From: Nanobdellota archaeon
Lineage (GTDB): Archaea > Nanobdellota > Nanobdellia > Pacearchaeales > GW2011-AR1
NCBI GenBank assembly: GCA_023397215.1
Contig: JAEWUG010000032.1
Span: forward strand, 1 to 64,000
Length of the DNA stretch: 64,000 bases
Reading direction: 5' to 3'
A program made the translations under genes and the position numbers. The notes beneath the pieces were generated by a model. The model was given only the letters and a program-made list of their open reading frames with translations, did no database searches and was not told where the DNA came from. Positions 54,241-63,447 of this stretch are shown piece by piece (position 1 is the first letter of the stretch; every line of letters begins with the position of its first letter).

Positions 54241-55041
54241 TTAGTTTGAATTTGATTCATTATTTAATTTTTGTGTATTTAAGCATTGTTGAATTGCTTT
54301 TTCATGAATACTTGCTTTTGCTAAAATAAAATCAATTGTTTCTGTATTGAAATAACTTAATTCAATTGCAAAAGGTAAAGCTCTTGAAAAAGCATACTCT
54401 AAATCTTGAATTGTCTTCTCTTTATCAATTTTAATATTATTATAAACTTTACCATTCATATAAGCAGCTATTGGTTCTATTCCTATTTCAAAAGGGATTA
54501 TTTCTAATTTAGCCATTATTGAAGCTAACTTTTGATTTATCTTATCTCCTTTTTTAACTATAACTTTGTCTTGCATAATAGAAATTTTACCACTTTCTAC
54601 TTTGGGTATAAGACCAACAGCGGATAATGCTGAAATATCTGGACCTGGAACCAAACTAGTTGGACCTGCTTTAACAACAATATCTTCTGGAGCAATATCC
54701 CCTTCTTTTGCTTTTGCAGGACTTTTATTTTCAGATAATAAATTTGAAATAATAAATGCATCTTCTTCTGAAAATAACATTGCAGTAGAATCTTGAACAT
54801 AAGGAACTAATTCATGTAATTCTTGAATTCCACAATGATCTAATGCAAAATCAATTAAACTTTTTTTTGTAACTTTTATTTTAGCATTTTCTCTTAATTT
54901 TTTTTTCAAATCTTGAAATTGTGCAGAAGGTAATCCTTTTATTGAAACTACCATCACTGTTTTTTTCTTCATTAAATTTGACAAATCTTTTACAAGAGAT
55001 TTTTTAAATTCGCTAACATGATGAGATTCTTTACCTTTCAT
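54241..55041 (-). CDS. rplP0: Ribosomal stalk protein uL10 (P0)
   Basis: A 266-residue archaeal uL10 with the rRNA-binding domain (MVVSIKGLPSAQFQDLKKKL), the archaeal insertion (AGPTSLVPGPDISALSAVGL) and a C-terminal spine that binds L12 dimers. It is shorter than typical archaeal P0 (about 330 residues): the acidic hinge and the terminal LFG-type tail seen in L12 are missing. It begins one base after the uL1 stop. Confidence 0.94.
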   Translation of the reverse strand: MKGKESHHVSEFKKSLVKDLSNLMKKKTVMVVSIKGLPSAQFQDLKKKLRENAKIKVTKKSLIDFALDHCGIQELHELVPYVQDSTAMLFSEEDAFIISNLLSENKSPAKAKEGDIAPEDIVVKAGPTSLVPGPDISALSAVGLIPKVESGKISIMQDKVIVKKGDKINQKLASIMAKLEIIPFEIGIEPIAAYMNGKVYNNIKIDKEKTIQDLEYAFSRALPFAIELSYFNTETIDFILAKASIHEKAIQQCLNTQKLNNESNSN

Positions 55042-55042
55042 T

Positions 55043-55678
55043 TTATTTTGTTTTATTATCTAAAAATTTAATTGGTTTTGACATTGTCAATTTTACATAA
55101 GCATTTTTTATATTTTCTTTTCCTCGAGGTAAATTTTTTTCTAAACCTATCAATAAAGCTTCTATATTTTCAATTAAATCTTTATCAGACATGTTTTCTT
55201 TACCTACAATTAATTTAATACTTGCTTCCTTATTTCTTACACGAACTAAACTTTTCATTTTTTCTGCTGTTTCTTTTATTGTAGTTTCATCTTCTTTTGA
55301 AATGATTCCTCCTTGTGGAGAGGGCATTTTAGCTAATGGACCAAACACTCTTCCAAATTTTGAAGCAATTTTACTCATTAAAGGAGGTGTTGCAATAAAA
55401 AAATCAAAAGAATTAGCAAGTTTTTTAATATCTTTTTTATCTTTATATTTTACAAAATCATCTTCTGTTAAACAAGGAATTGTCTTTATTTTCTTTGTTA
55501 AAAATGCACAAACTTTTTTTTCAGAAGGATGTGGAACTTTTAAGAAAGTGTTTAATGCTTCTTTTCGAACATCATAATAGTGCAAATTCACAATCAGATC
55601 TACAGATTGAACAAACTTTCTTTTCTTTTCCTTTCTTAATTCTTTAAATGCTTCTTGTAATTTGTTTTCTTCAGCCAT
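55043..55678 (-). CDS. rpl1: Ribosomal protein uL1
   Basis: A 211-residue uL1 with the two-domain pattern FVQSVDLIVNLHYYDVRKE, GRVFGPLAKMPSPQGGI and a C-terminal KNAYVKLTMSKPIKF. It forms the mobile L1 stalk at the E site. In archaea uL1 also represses its own mRNA through a site in the leader. It is the first gene of the operon. Confidence 0.94.
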   Translation of the reverse strand: MAEENKLQEAFKELRKEKKRKFVQSVDLIVNLHYYDVRKEALNTFLKVPHPSEKKVCAFLTKKIKTIPCLTEDDFVKYKDKKDIKKLANSFDFFIATPPLMSKIASKFGRVFGPLAKMPSPQGGIISKEDETTIKETAEKMKSLVRVRNKEASIKLIVGKENMSDKDLIENIEALLIGLEKNLPRGKENIKNAYVKLTMSKPIKFLDNKTK

Positions 55679-55739
55679 ATTATTAATTATCCACGAGAAT
55701 TATTATTTAATCCTCCTACAAATGTAGTAATAGCGGAAT
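55679..55739 (-). promoter_or_regulatory. Possible autoregulatory leader of the uL1 operon
   Basis: A TATA-like CTTTAAAAAG (minus strand, about 55760-55769) gives a leader of about 61 bases, longer than the leaderless starts common here. The leader holds a small CTACA/TGTAG hairpin followed by GGAGG, but the GGAGG is about 40 bases from the ATG. Translational autoregulation by uL1 is known in methanogens; its presence here is inference. Confidence 0.3.
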
Positions 55740-55780
55740 AATATTTAACAGATTAGAAGCTTTTTAAAGGTTATGCTTAA

Positions 55781-57613
55781 TTATTTTAAAAGTTTAGATA
55801 AAGTATCAGATAAGATTTTCCCATTTACAATACCTTTATATTGATTCATTAAAAGTCCCATATAAGCACTTTTTGAAAGATTTGGTTTTTCTTCAATTAA
55901 CTTAAGAATATCTTCTTCTAAATTTAAATCATTATTCTTTTTAGAAATAATTTCTTCTAAATTTTGATTATTTAATAAAGAATAAAGTATATTTTTAACA
56001 TCATTTGGAGAAATTTCTTCTGGGACTTTTTGAAAGATTTGTGTTAAAACATTTAAATTAATTTTTTCTTCAATATTTTTAAGAGGTAAATTCAATCTTT
56101 TTGAAAACTCTTTAGGAAAAATTGTTAAACATTTTGCAATTAGATTATAATGATCACAAATAGATGTTAATGTTTTAAAATCTTCTATTTTATTTTGTTT
56201 TAATAATAATTGTATTAATTCTAAATTTAGCCCAAACTCTTGTAAATACTTTTTATTTTCTTTTGCTAATTTAGGTAAATTTTTCTTTAAATTATCAATT
56301 AAATCTTTTTTTATTCTTAATAATTTTAAATCTGTTTCAGGATACATTCTAGAAGAGCCAGGCATTGGACGAAGAAATTTTGTAGTTGAATCAGTATTTA
56401 CTTGTCTTACTTCTTTTGGTACTTCATTAGATAATAAGGTTATCCTCTTTGAGATGCATGAATAGGCTTCTTTTGCTTGTAAAGCTTCTGCAATAAATAA
56501 AATAAATGCATCTTTATTTGTTATTTGAAGTTCTTTATTGATATTTAATATTTCTTCATTAGAAAAATTATATTTTCCTAAATTTTCATCAGAATGAATA
56601 ATTCCTCCAATTTTAGATGTTGGTTTTGCAGAGTCACTTAAATCAGTACCTATTCTTTTATTTGGTTGTAATTCTTGTTTTAATAATCCTGAAGCATTTG
56701 TTAATTTTAAACCATAAACTTGTTTTTTTTGACCAAATCCATTTTTAATTAAATTGCATTTTGTGTTTTGAAAATATTTTGAGAGATCTTTTAATTCATT
56801 TAACTTAATTTTTTTAATTAAAGGTCTTAGTTTAATTAAGTTTGTTTGTCTTTGAATTTCATTTTCAATTGTTTGAATCATAATTCTAGGATCTTGAAAA
56901 CCTTTTATTTCAACCCTATTTCCACCCTTTATTGAAATATTCAAATCTTGTCTTATTGTTCCAATACCTCTTTTAATTTCACAAGATCTCAAAACTTCAC
57001 CAATTTTAAGAGCTGCTTCTTTAATTTGTTCTGGACTTTTTAAATCAGGGTATGTTGTAATTTCAACTAATGGAAAACCAAGTCTATCTAATTTATATTG
57101 TGTTATTGCACTTATTTTTTCAGAATCTAATTTCCTAGCAGAATCTTCTTCTAATGCAATTGTTTCAATTCTCACAATCCCTTGTGTTGTATTAACATAA
57201 CCATCATACCCTATTAAAACTGTTCTTTGAAATCCAGAAGTATTACTACCATCAATAACTGTTTTTCTCATTACTTGAGTTACAGGAAAAATTTTACAGT
57301 TAAATAATAATGCAATTTGTATTGCTATTTTTAAAGAATCTTGATTAATTTCATGAGGAGGTTCTTCATCTAATTCAACTAAACAATTTGTATCATAAAC
57401 TAAATACTCAAATATTTGTTTTTTTTCATTTTCATATAATGCTGCAGAATCAATCTTTCCTGTTTCTCCAACTACTGGATTTAATTTTCTCTTTACTTTA
57501 AATATAGGTTCATCATTTCTTAAAATAGTAGGACAATTACAAAATAATTTATTTGTATTTAACTGTTGATGAATTTCTAAACCTGCTTTTAATCCAATTT
57601 TTTCATAATCCAT
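55781..57613 (-). CDS. gatE: Glutamyl-tRNA(Gln) amidotransferase subunit E
   Basis: A 610-residue GatE. The GatB-like core has KAGLEIHQQLNTNKLFCNCP, VIDGSNTSGFQRTVLIG and DRLGFPLVEITTYPD. A GAD insertion domain lies at about 285-400 and a C-terminal tRNA-binding tail at about 470-610. With GatD it converts Glu-tRNA-Gln to Gln-tRNA-Gln, the archaeal route. GatD is not in the window. tRNA-Gln(CTG) is at 19615-19686. Confidence 0.95.
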   Translation of the reverse strand: MDYEKIGLKAGLEIHQQLNTNKLFCNCPTILRNDEPIFKVKRKLNPVVGETGKIDSAALYENEKKQIFEYLVYDTNCLVELDEEPPHEINQDSLKIAIQIALLFNCKIFPVTQVMRKTVIDGSNTSGFQRTVLIGYDGYVNTTQGIVRIETIALEEDSARKLDSEKISAITQYKLDRLGFPLVEITTYPDLKSPEQIKEAALKIGEVLRSCEIKRGIGTIRQDLNISIKGGNRVEIKGFQDPRIMIQTIENEIQRQTNLIKLRPLIKKIKLNELKDLSKYFQNTKCNLIKNGFGQKKQVYGLKLTNASGLLKQELQPNKRIGTDLSDSAKPTSKIGGIIHSDENLGKYNFSNEEILNINKELQITNKDAFILFIAEALQAKEAYSCISKRITLLSNEVPKEVRQVNTDSTTKFLRPMPGSSRMYPETDLKLLRIKKDLIDNLKKNLPKLAKENKKYLQEFGLNLELIQLLLKQNKIEDFKTLTSICDHYNLIAKCLTIFPKEFSKRLNLPLKNIEEKINLNVLTQIFQKVPEEISPNDVKNILYSLLNNQNLEEIISKKNNDLNLEEDILKLIEEKPNLSKSAYMGLLMNQYKGIVNGKILSDTLSKLLK

Positions 57614-57698
57614 ATTATACTTAAAATGTTTAATATTTTAAATGTTTTTAAGGCAACTTTCCCAAAAGATTTATAAATTAATATTGATATTTGATAGT

Positions 57699-58088
57699 AT
57701 GGTTGCAAAAGTTATTGAAGCTACTGAAATGAGAAATGGAACATATATTCTTATCGACGGTGTAACACATCAAGTAAAAAAGTTTGATGTTTCTAAAACA
57801 GGAAAACATGGTCATGCAAAAGTTCGATTTGAAGCTATTTCAATAACAAATGGTAAAAAGAAAGTTCAAGTTGTTCCAGGACATGATAAATTTGAAGTTC
57901 CTATGATTGAAAAAAGAGAAGGTCAAGTATTAAGTATTCATGGGGAAATGGCTAGTATTATGGATAATCAATCTTTTGAAAATTTAGAATTGCCTATTTC
58001 TGAAGAAGTAAAAGAAACTATTAATGAAGGTTGTAGTGTTGAATATTGGAATGTTGAAGGCGATAAATTAATTAAGAAAGTAATGTAA
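57699..58088 (+). CDS. eif5a: Translation factor aIF5A
   Basis: From the ATG at 57699 the protein has 129 residues. The hypusine loop VSKTGKHGHAKV is present with the modified Lys at position 36, followed by the OB-fold C-terminal domain. A TATA box ATTTATAAATTA (57669-57680) is centred about 26 bases upstream, so the mRNA is leaderless and the frame from 57642 is not translated. It promotes peptide-bond formation at stalled ribosomes. Monocistronic. Confidence 0.95.
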   Translation: MVAKVIEATEMRNGTYILIDGVTHQVKKFDVSKTGKHGHAKVRFEAISITNGKKKVQVVPGHDKFEVPMIEKREGQVLSIHGEMASIMDNQSFENLELPISEEVKETINEGCSVEYWNVEGDKLIKKVM

Positions 58089-58107
58089 AAATTCTAAAAT
58101 ATTATTA

Positions 58108-58398
58108 TTACCAAGATATTGTTTTTGGTTCTCTTTTAACATACTGAAATTCTTCTTGTAATTCATATATTTCAATACTTGTTTCAACTTGATCATCAAA
58201 ATATCTTAATTGATATTCTCTGTTATTTTCTGGATTAAAAAATTCAATTATCATTTCATTAGTATCCTTATGAGCAATGAATAAATAATGGGAATCTATT
58301 ATCATTTTTTTATCATTTATAAAAATAAAATCATTATTTTTTAATTCTTTAATTGGCTTACTCATTTTTGTAATTTTTAATTCACCTACCATAAACAA
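58108..58398 (-). CDS. Small hypothetical protein near aIF5A
   Basis: A 96-residue soluble, acidic protein, apparently all beta in its first 70 residues (DFIFINDKKMIIDSHYLF), with an internal ATG at 58392 as alternative start. I do not recognise the family. It lies between the receptor-like gene and the convergent aIF5A gene. Confidence 0.5.
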   Translation of the reverse strand: MFMVGELKITKMSKPIKELKNNDFIFINDKKMIIDSHYLFIAHKDTNEMIIEFFNPENNREYQLRYFDDQVETSIEIYELQEEFQYVKREPKTISW

Positions 58399-58404
58399 AT
58401 ATAA

Positions 58405-60465
58405 TTAAACTCGATTTAATAAATCTTTTAGTTTTTCTTGATTTTTAGATTTATCTTTTAATTCTTCTAATTTATAAAAATCTTTTCCTTGAAATGTTAA
58501 TCTTTGTTCTTTTTTTATTTCTCCTAAGTTTTTTCTCCGCATTTTTGATGTTAATAAAACATCTTGTTTAGATAAAGTAGATGTCTTTTGAGCTAAACTA
58601 ATTGTATCTTCTATTGTTGTATACTCTAGAATATTTTGTTTTCTTAATGAAACTAAATCACCATTATTAACACCAATACCAAAGTCTATTTTATTTGAAT
58701 GTGTTTTATTAAATTCGTTTAATAATCTTAATAATTTTAAACTAGAAGATAAGGCTAAAGAATCATTATTAAATGTTTTTGTAATTAAAGGTGAAAAAAT
58801 TAAGTTAATAAAATTCTCTTTAGAGTCTATAGCTACCTTACCCTCTGTTGAATCTTTGATTATTTGATTTAATTGTTCTAATGTAGATTCACCAAGGTTT
58901 TCTAAATTTTTTAGATGAATAGATATTATTGTAGACATAATTTTATCTGCATTTAGAACTAAACTAGACTTTGCAATATAAGCTGTTGAATTAGGTGTTA
59001 ATTTAATAATTCCTTCATTATCTTTTTTTTGTTGATTTTCTCTTTTTAGTGGTTTAGTTAATATAAACCATTTTTTGATTTTATTAAAAAAGTGTTCATT
59101 AGAATCAGATTTCATTTTTTTATTTGAATCTTTTTTAATAGAACTGCCACCTTTAGAAATCTTATACCTAAAATAAAAGATTAATCCCACAATTAAAATT
59201 ATTAATAATATCCATAAAAAAGAAAAATTTAAATTTATCCAGGATACTTTATTTTCATCTTTAATATCAATAGCATTTCCTGTTAAAAAAGCTGAACGTT
59301 GTATTGTTTCTCCATTATTAGAATCTATTGCAATATCATACTCTCCGTCAGGTGCATAAAGAGTATATGTTTTTTGTTCTCCTTGTTTTAAAGAAATATC
59401 TAATTTTTTTATTTCTCCTCCAATTGACAAATTTAAAATATTATTATAAGGAGAATTACCATTATTTTTTATAATTAAGGTACTTCCTTCGAAAAAATAA
59501 TCTAATTTAGGTAATTCTTTTATTTCAAAATTTGCTTCTTTAGAGAGTAAATTTTCATAAGCACTATATACCTTCCAAATACCTGCTGAAGAATTTGAAC
59601 TTGTATTAATTTCGAAAAATTCATTGGATTGGATATTATAAGAAAAAGATTCTTTTGTTGGTGATTCTAATGTAACTAAAATTTCATTGTTAATATTATT
59701 ATTTGTTTGATCTAAAAGCGAAGGATAAATTCTTATTTGCTCTTCTGGATTTATTTCATTTTTTGAGATGCTTATTTCTAATTTAGTGGGTTTTTGATTT
59801 ATATAAAACTCTAATTGAATATTATCTTGGTTTAAAATAGAAGAATTTTTATCTAAGTCATAAATTTTTATGTTCAATTTATGATTCCCAAATTTTTGGT
59901 TTTCTACAATATTTATTTTTAATTGCGAAATCCCCTGAATAATTTCTCCTTTAGTTGAATAAAAGTTAGAAGTTTCATAAAAACCATTTAAAAGTTCATT
60001 ATTCATTTTATTTGCTTGAATATCTAAGATTATTTCTTCACCAGGATTATATTTTTGTTTATTTAATTTAACATTTAAATCTAATTTTTCAGTGATTTTG
60101 AATTCTTTTGTTTTTGCTTGTAGTGAATTTATTGAAGCTATAATTTTACATGTTCCAACAATCTCTTGAAGATTATTTATTTCTAAATCTTCTTTTGTTA
60201 AAGTTTTATAAGGTATAGAATAATACTGATCTCTATCTTTAGAAAAAGCCCTTGCAGAAATTCTCAATAAATTATAATTTTGGTTATTACAAACAAGATC
60301 TATATTCAAATTTCCTTCATCAGAACCTCTAATTCCTTCTAATGAAACATATAATTTATCACCCAAATTATAAACTTCTTCAGGTTCACTAATTGTTAAT
60401 TGAGCTAATGAAAAATTAATTAAAAAAATAAGACTTAAGAATGTAAATATTAATTTGTATTTCAT
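58405..60465 (-). CDS. Receptor-like protein with cyclase-homology domain
   Basis: A 686-residue protein with a signal peptide (1-21), about 370 residues of extracellular beta-sandwich domains, one membrane helix (about 413-433) and a basic juxtamembrane stretch. A cytoplasmic domain (about 500-667) resembles class III nucleotidyl cyclases. In that domain, IDFGIGVNNGDLVS (593-606), ILEYTTIEDTISLAQ (612-626) and DVLLTSK (635-641) line up with IGIHTGEVV, EYTVIGDTVNLA and EILIS of cyclases. The two metal-binding Asp positions and the transition-state Asn/Arg appear replaced, so it is probably not an active cyclase. It may be an envelope sensor; this is inference. It lies downstream of rtcB. Confidence 0.6.
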   Translation of the reverse strand: MKYKLIFTFLSLIFLINFSLAQLTISEPEEVYNLGDKLYVSLEGIRGSDEGNLNIDLVCNNQNYNLLRISARAFSKDRDQYYSIPYKTLTKEDLEINNLQEIVGTCKIIASINSLQAKTKEFKITEKLDLNVKLNKQKYNPGEEIILDIQANKMNNELLNGFYETSNFYSTKGEIIQGISQLKINIVENQKFGNHKLNIKIYDLDKNSSILNQDNIQLEFYINQKPTKLEISISKNEINPEEQIRIYPSLLDQTNNNINNEILVTLESPTKESFSYNIQSNEFFEINTSSNSSAGIWKVYSAYENLLSKEANFEIKELPKLDYFFEGSTLIIKNNGNSPYNNILNLSIGGEIKKLDISLKQGEQKTYTLYAPDGEYDIAIDSNNGETIQRSAFLTGNAIDIKDENKVSWINLNFSFLWILLIILIVGLIFYFRYKISKGGSSIKKDSNKKMKSDSNEHFFNKIKKWFILTKPLKRENQQKKDNEGIIKLTPNSTAYIAKSSLVLNADKIMSTIISIHLKNLENLGESTLEQLNQIIKDSTEGKVAIDSKENFINLIFSPLITKTFNNDSLALSSSLKLLRLLNEFNKTHSNKIDFGIGVNNGDLVSLRKQNILEYTTIEDTISLAQKTSTLSKQDVLLTSKMRRKNLGEIKKEQRLTFQGKDFYKLEELKDKSKNQEKLKDLLNRV

Positions 60466-60516
60466 AATATAATTGATTAAAAATAGTATTTAAACATTAT
60501 TAAAATAAAGAATAAA

Positions 60517-61917
60517 TTAACCTTTAATCACTGCTAAAGGAACTAATTTTGCTATCTTCTTTGAAAGATTTAACTTATCACAAACATTTACTACTTCTTC
60601 AATATCTTTATATGCTTCGGGGGCTTCATCAATAATATCTTTAATAGAATTTGTTTTTAATTGAATATTTTTTTTATTTAAATCATTTAAAATTTTTTGT
60701 GGACTTAAAATTTGTTTTGCTTTGGTTCTACTTAAAACTCTTCCAGCACCGTGAGCTGTTGTAGAAAAAGAAAGTTCTTCACTTTTATTGGTTCCTACTA
60801 AAATATATGACGCAGTTCCCATTGATCCGGGGATTATAACTGGTTGACCTGTATTTTGATATTTAAATGGTAATTTTTTTGATGGGCCAAAACTTCTAGT
60901 TGCACCTTTTCTATGAATACAAACAGTTTTAATTTGATTATTTATTTTATGTTCTTCAAATTTAGCAATATTATGACAAATATCATAAAGTAAAACATTT
61001 TTAGAATTTGGAAACTCGGCTTGTAAAATTTCTCTAATTTTATGCATAATTATTTGTCTATTTGCAAATGCAAAATTTACTGCACAATTCATTGCAGAAA
61101 GATAATCTTTAGCTAATTTTGAATCTAATTCTGCATAAGCTAATTGTTTATCTTTTAATTCTGGATTTTGCATTTTTTGAATATAATCTGAAGCAATTTG
61201 ATGGCCTAATCCTCTAGAGCCACAATGGATCATAATACAGATGTTATCTTTTTCTAAATCAAAAACATTTGCAATTTTAGAATCAAATATTTCTGAGATT
61301 TTTTGAATTTCAATAAAGTGATTACCAGAACCTAATGTTCCTAATTGAGGTTTCCCTCTTTTTTTTGCTCTTAATGAAACTTTAGAAGGATCTGCATTTT
61401 TTATTTTTCCATTTTCTTCACAATATTCCAAATCTTGTGCTATTCCAAATCCTTTTTTGATAGCATATTCTGCACCATAAACCAAATAATTATCAAGTTC
61501 TTTTTCATCTAATTTTAAATTATGTTCTTGACCTAACCCTGATGGGATTTTATTGTAAATTTGATTTAGAATTTCTTGTTTTTTTAATAAAAATTCTTTT
61601 TCTTTAATGTTTGTTAATAAAACTCTAACACCACAATTAATATCAAAACCTACTCCTCCAGGAGAAACAATACCTTTTTCTAAATCAAAAGCAGCAACAC
61701 CACCAATACAAAAACCATAACCTTCATGAATATCGGGCATTGCAAGAGAATAATTAATTATTCCAGGTAATTTTGAAACATTAACTACTTGATTTAAACT
61801 ATTATCTTCTTTAATTTTATCTAAAATTTTTTTTGATGCAAATATCCTACAAGGTACATTCATATCATCTTGTTTTTCTATTTCCCAAATAAAGTCATTA
61901 ATTTTTGTTATATTCAT
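60517..61917 (-). CDS. rtcB: RNA ligase RtcB
   Basis: A 466-residue RtcB with all catalytic residues: C95 (FDINCGVRV), H200 (LGSGNHF), H231 (MIHCGSRGLGH), H315 (CHNIA) and the guanylylated H389 (TTAHGAGRVLSR). It ligates 2',3'-cyclic phosphate ends to 5'-OH ends, joining tRNA exons produced by EndA (20446-20967). Archease precedes it by 37 bases in the same direction. Confidence 0.97.
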   Translation of the reverse strand: MNITKINDFIWEIEKQDDMNVPCRIFASKKILDKIKEDNSLNQVVNVSKLPGIINYSLAMPDIHEGYGFCIGGVAAFDLEKGIVSPGGVGFDINCGVRVLLTNIKEKEFLLKKQEILNQIYNKIPSGLGQEHNLKLDEKELDNYLVYGAEYAIKKGFGIAQDLEYCEENGKIKNADPSKVSLRAKKRGKPQLGTLGSGNHFIEIQKISEIFDSKIANVFDLEKDNICIMIHCGSRGLGHQIASDYIQKMQNPELKDKQLAYAELDSKLAKDYLSAMNCAVNFAFANRQIIMHKIREILQAEFPNSKNVLLYDICHNIAKFEEHKINNQIKTVCIHRKGATRSFGPSKKLPFKYQNTGQPVIIPGSMGTASYILVGTNKSEELSFSTTAHGAGRVLSRTKAKQILSPQKILNDLNKKNIQLKTNSIKDIIDEAPEAYKDIEEVVNVCDKLNLSKKIAKLVPLAVIKG

Positions 61918-61954
61918 TTTATTTTAAAGAAAAAAGATTATATAAGGTTGATTA

Positions 61955-62368
61955 CTAAACATCTAAAACACAAGTAATCAACCAGAAATTATTTTGTTTT
62001 TTTACTTCTAAATCATTGTATGTTATTGCCTTAACTTTATTATTAATATTGTATTTTTGATTATCGTCTCCTCTGAGAATACATTCTAATTTAAAATTAT
62101 TCTTATCAATTTTTAAATTATGTATTGTTTCAGTTATAAAATTTTGAGAATCTAATAAAAATAAAAATTCTTCGAGAAATTTGTATAAAAGATTTTCAAG
62201 ATTATTTGATTTGATTTTTATTTTTTTTAATTTATTAAAACTAATCTTTTTATCTTCTTTTATTATATTTAAAAGGGCATATGCAGAATCTTTAAATGTT
62301 TTATTTAAGGTTTTAGATTTAGCTACAAATTTAATATCAGCAGTATGTTCTAAAAAAGTATAATTCAT
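61955..62368 (-). CDS. Archease (RtcB activator)
   Basis: A 137-residue archease starting MNYTFLEHTADIKFVAKSKT. The metal-site Asp in HTAD and the C-terminal DVLD-like end (ITCVLDV) fit the family. It speeds up RtcB guanylylation and turnover. It is directly upstream of rtcB, the typical operon pair. Confidence 0.93.
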   Translation of the reverse strand: MNYTFLEHTADIKFVAKSKTLNKTFKDSAYALLNIIKEDKKISFNKLKKIKIKSNNLENLLYKFLEEFLFLLDSQNFITETIHNLKIDKNNFKLECILRGDDNQKYNINNKVKAITYNDLEVKKQNNFWLITCVLDV

Positions 62369-62402
62369 AAATAAAAGAAATTTATTTAATTTAAATAATT
62401 AG

Positions 62403-63029
62403 TTATTTTAAGACTTTCCCGGTCTCCATATACCATAAATATAAATCTAATCTTGCAAGGTCTAATTTTGTTTTTAATGAAATTTCTTTAAGGATATTTT
62501 CTATTTCTAAATATTTTCTAGGGGTTAAACTTTTTAATTCTGAAATGAGATTATATTTAACTAAAATATTAATTATATGAAAATCAATTATTGCTAAATT
62601 TTTGTAACCAATATTCCTTAAAAAATGACTTGCTTCTTTTAATCCTAAACCTTGAATATTTTTTACAATCCAATTTCTAAGAATTTGTTCATTTTTTTCT
62701 AATTTTAATAGTTTAATTAAATCTTTTTTTTTATTTCGTGCAAGAATAATTCTTTTAGCTCTTTGTTCCCAAAAACGATGTCCATATTCTTTTAATTCTA
62801 AAGCTAATTTTTGTTCATTAGAATATAAGAAATCTTTAGATAAATTATTTTGCATTTCTATAGACTTATCTGCCTTAAAATTTGCTGTTAAAAGACAAAA
62901 ACATAATTCTGAGAAAATTTTATCTGGACTTTTTATTTTTTCAAATTCTGAAATTCTTTGTTCGATTAAACTTTTGATAGAAGATTTTTTTAAAAAATCA
63001 ATTTTTAAGATTAAATCATTCTTTTTCAT
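62403..63029 (-). CDS. ogg: 8-oxoguanine DNA glycosylase/lyase (Ogg2 type)
   Basis: A 208-residue HhH-GPD enzyme of the archaeal Ogg2 family: the hairpin QGLGLKEASHFLRNIG carries catalytic K131, and D149 lies in AIIDFHIIN. The protein ends in Lys; in Methanocaldococcus Ogg2 the terminal lysine contacts 8-oxoguanine, and this is conserved here. It removes 8-oxoG in base excision repair. Its start is one base after the superoxide reductase stop, so the two are cotranscribed. Confidence 0.9.
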   Translation of the reverse strand: MKKNDLILKIDFLKKSSIKSLIEQRISEFEKIKSPDKIFSELCFCLLTANFKADKSIEMQNNLSKDFLYSNEQKLALELKEYGHRFWEQRAKRIILARNKKKDLIKLLKLEKNEQILRNWIVKNIQGLGLKEASHFLRNIGYKNLAIIDFHIINILVKYNLISELKSLTPRKYLEIENILKEISLKTKLDLARLDLYLWYMETGKVLK

Positions 63030-63030
63030 A

Positions 63031-63423
63031 TTAATTTAATGTTGTTTCCCAAAGACCATGTAAATTACAATAAGTTCTTATTCTTTCTATATCTACAAGT
63101 TTTATATTTGAAACAGAAGTTATTGGTTTTTCATCAAAATTTAAAGTCCTTCTAATTGTTTTATTTTTTGTTTGTATTTCAATCCATTCAATATGATGTT
63201 CATTTGTCATAGGATGTTCTATTTCTCCAACCTGTATTTTAATGCTATCATCTTCTTGAGAAATAATGGGTAAATGTTTTTCTTCTAAACCTTGTTCTTG
63301 TTTCTTTTCGATTAACAAATCCATTTTTTGACCACAACAAACTAATTCTCCAGGTCCTGAATGTAAAACTTCTACGATATTACCACAAACCTTACATTTG
63401 TAAATTTCTTTTAATTTTGTCAT
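63031..63423 (-). CDS. Superoxide reductase (desulfoferrodoxin, 2Fe-SOR)
   Basis: A 130-residue two-iron SOR. The desulforedoxin-type Fe(Cys)4 site is C10, C13, C29 and C30. The catalytic Fe(His)4Cys site is built from H50 (in EEKH, with E48/K49), H70, H76 or H77, C119 and H122. It reduces superoxide to peroxide without producing oxygen. It sits between rubrerythrin and the oxoguanine glycosylase, forming an oxidative-defence operon. Confidence 0.94.
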   Translation of the reverse strand: MTKLKEIYKCKVCGNIVEVLHSGPGELVCCGQKMDLLIEKKQEQGLEEKHLPIISQEDDSIKIQVGEIEHPMTNEHHIEWIEIQTKNKTIRRTLNFDEKPITSVSNIKLVDIERIRTYCNLHGLWETTLN

Positions 63424-63447
63424 TTTTTATTTTTATTTTTTTAATTA

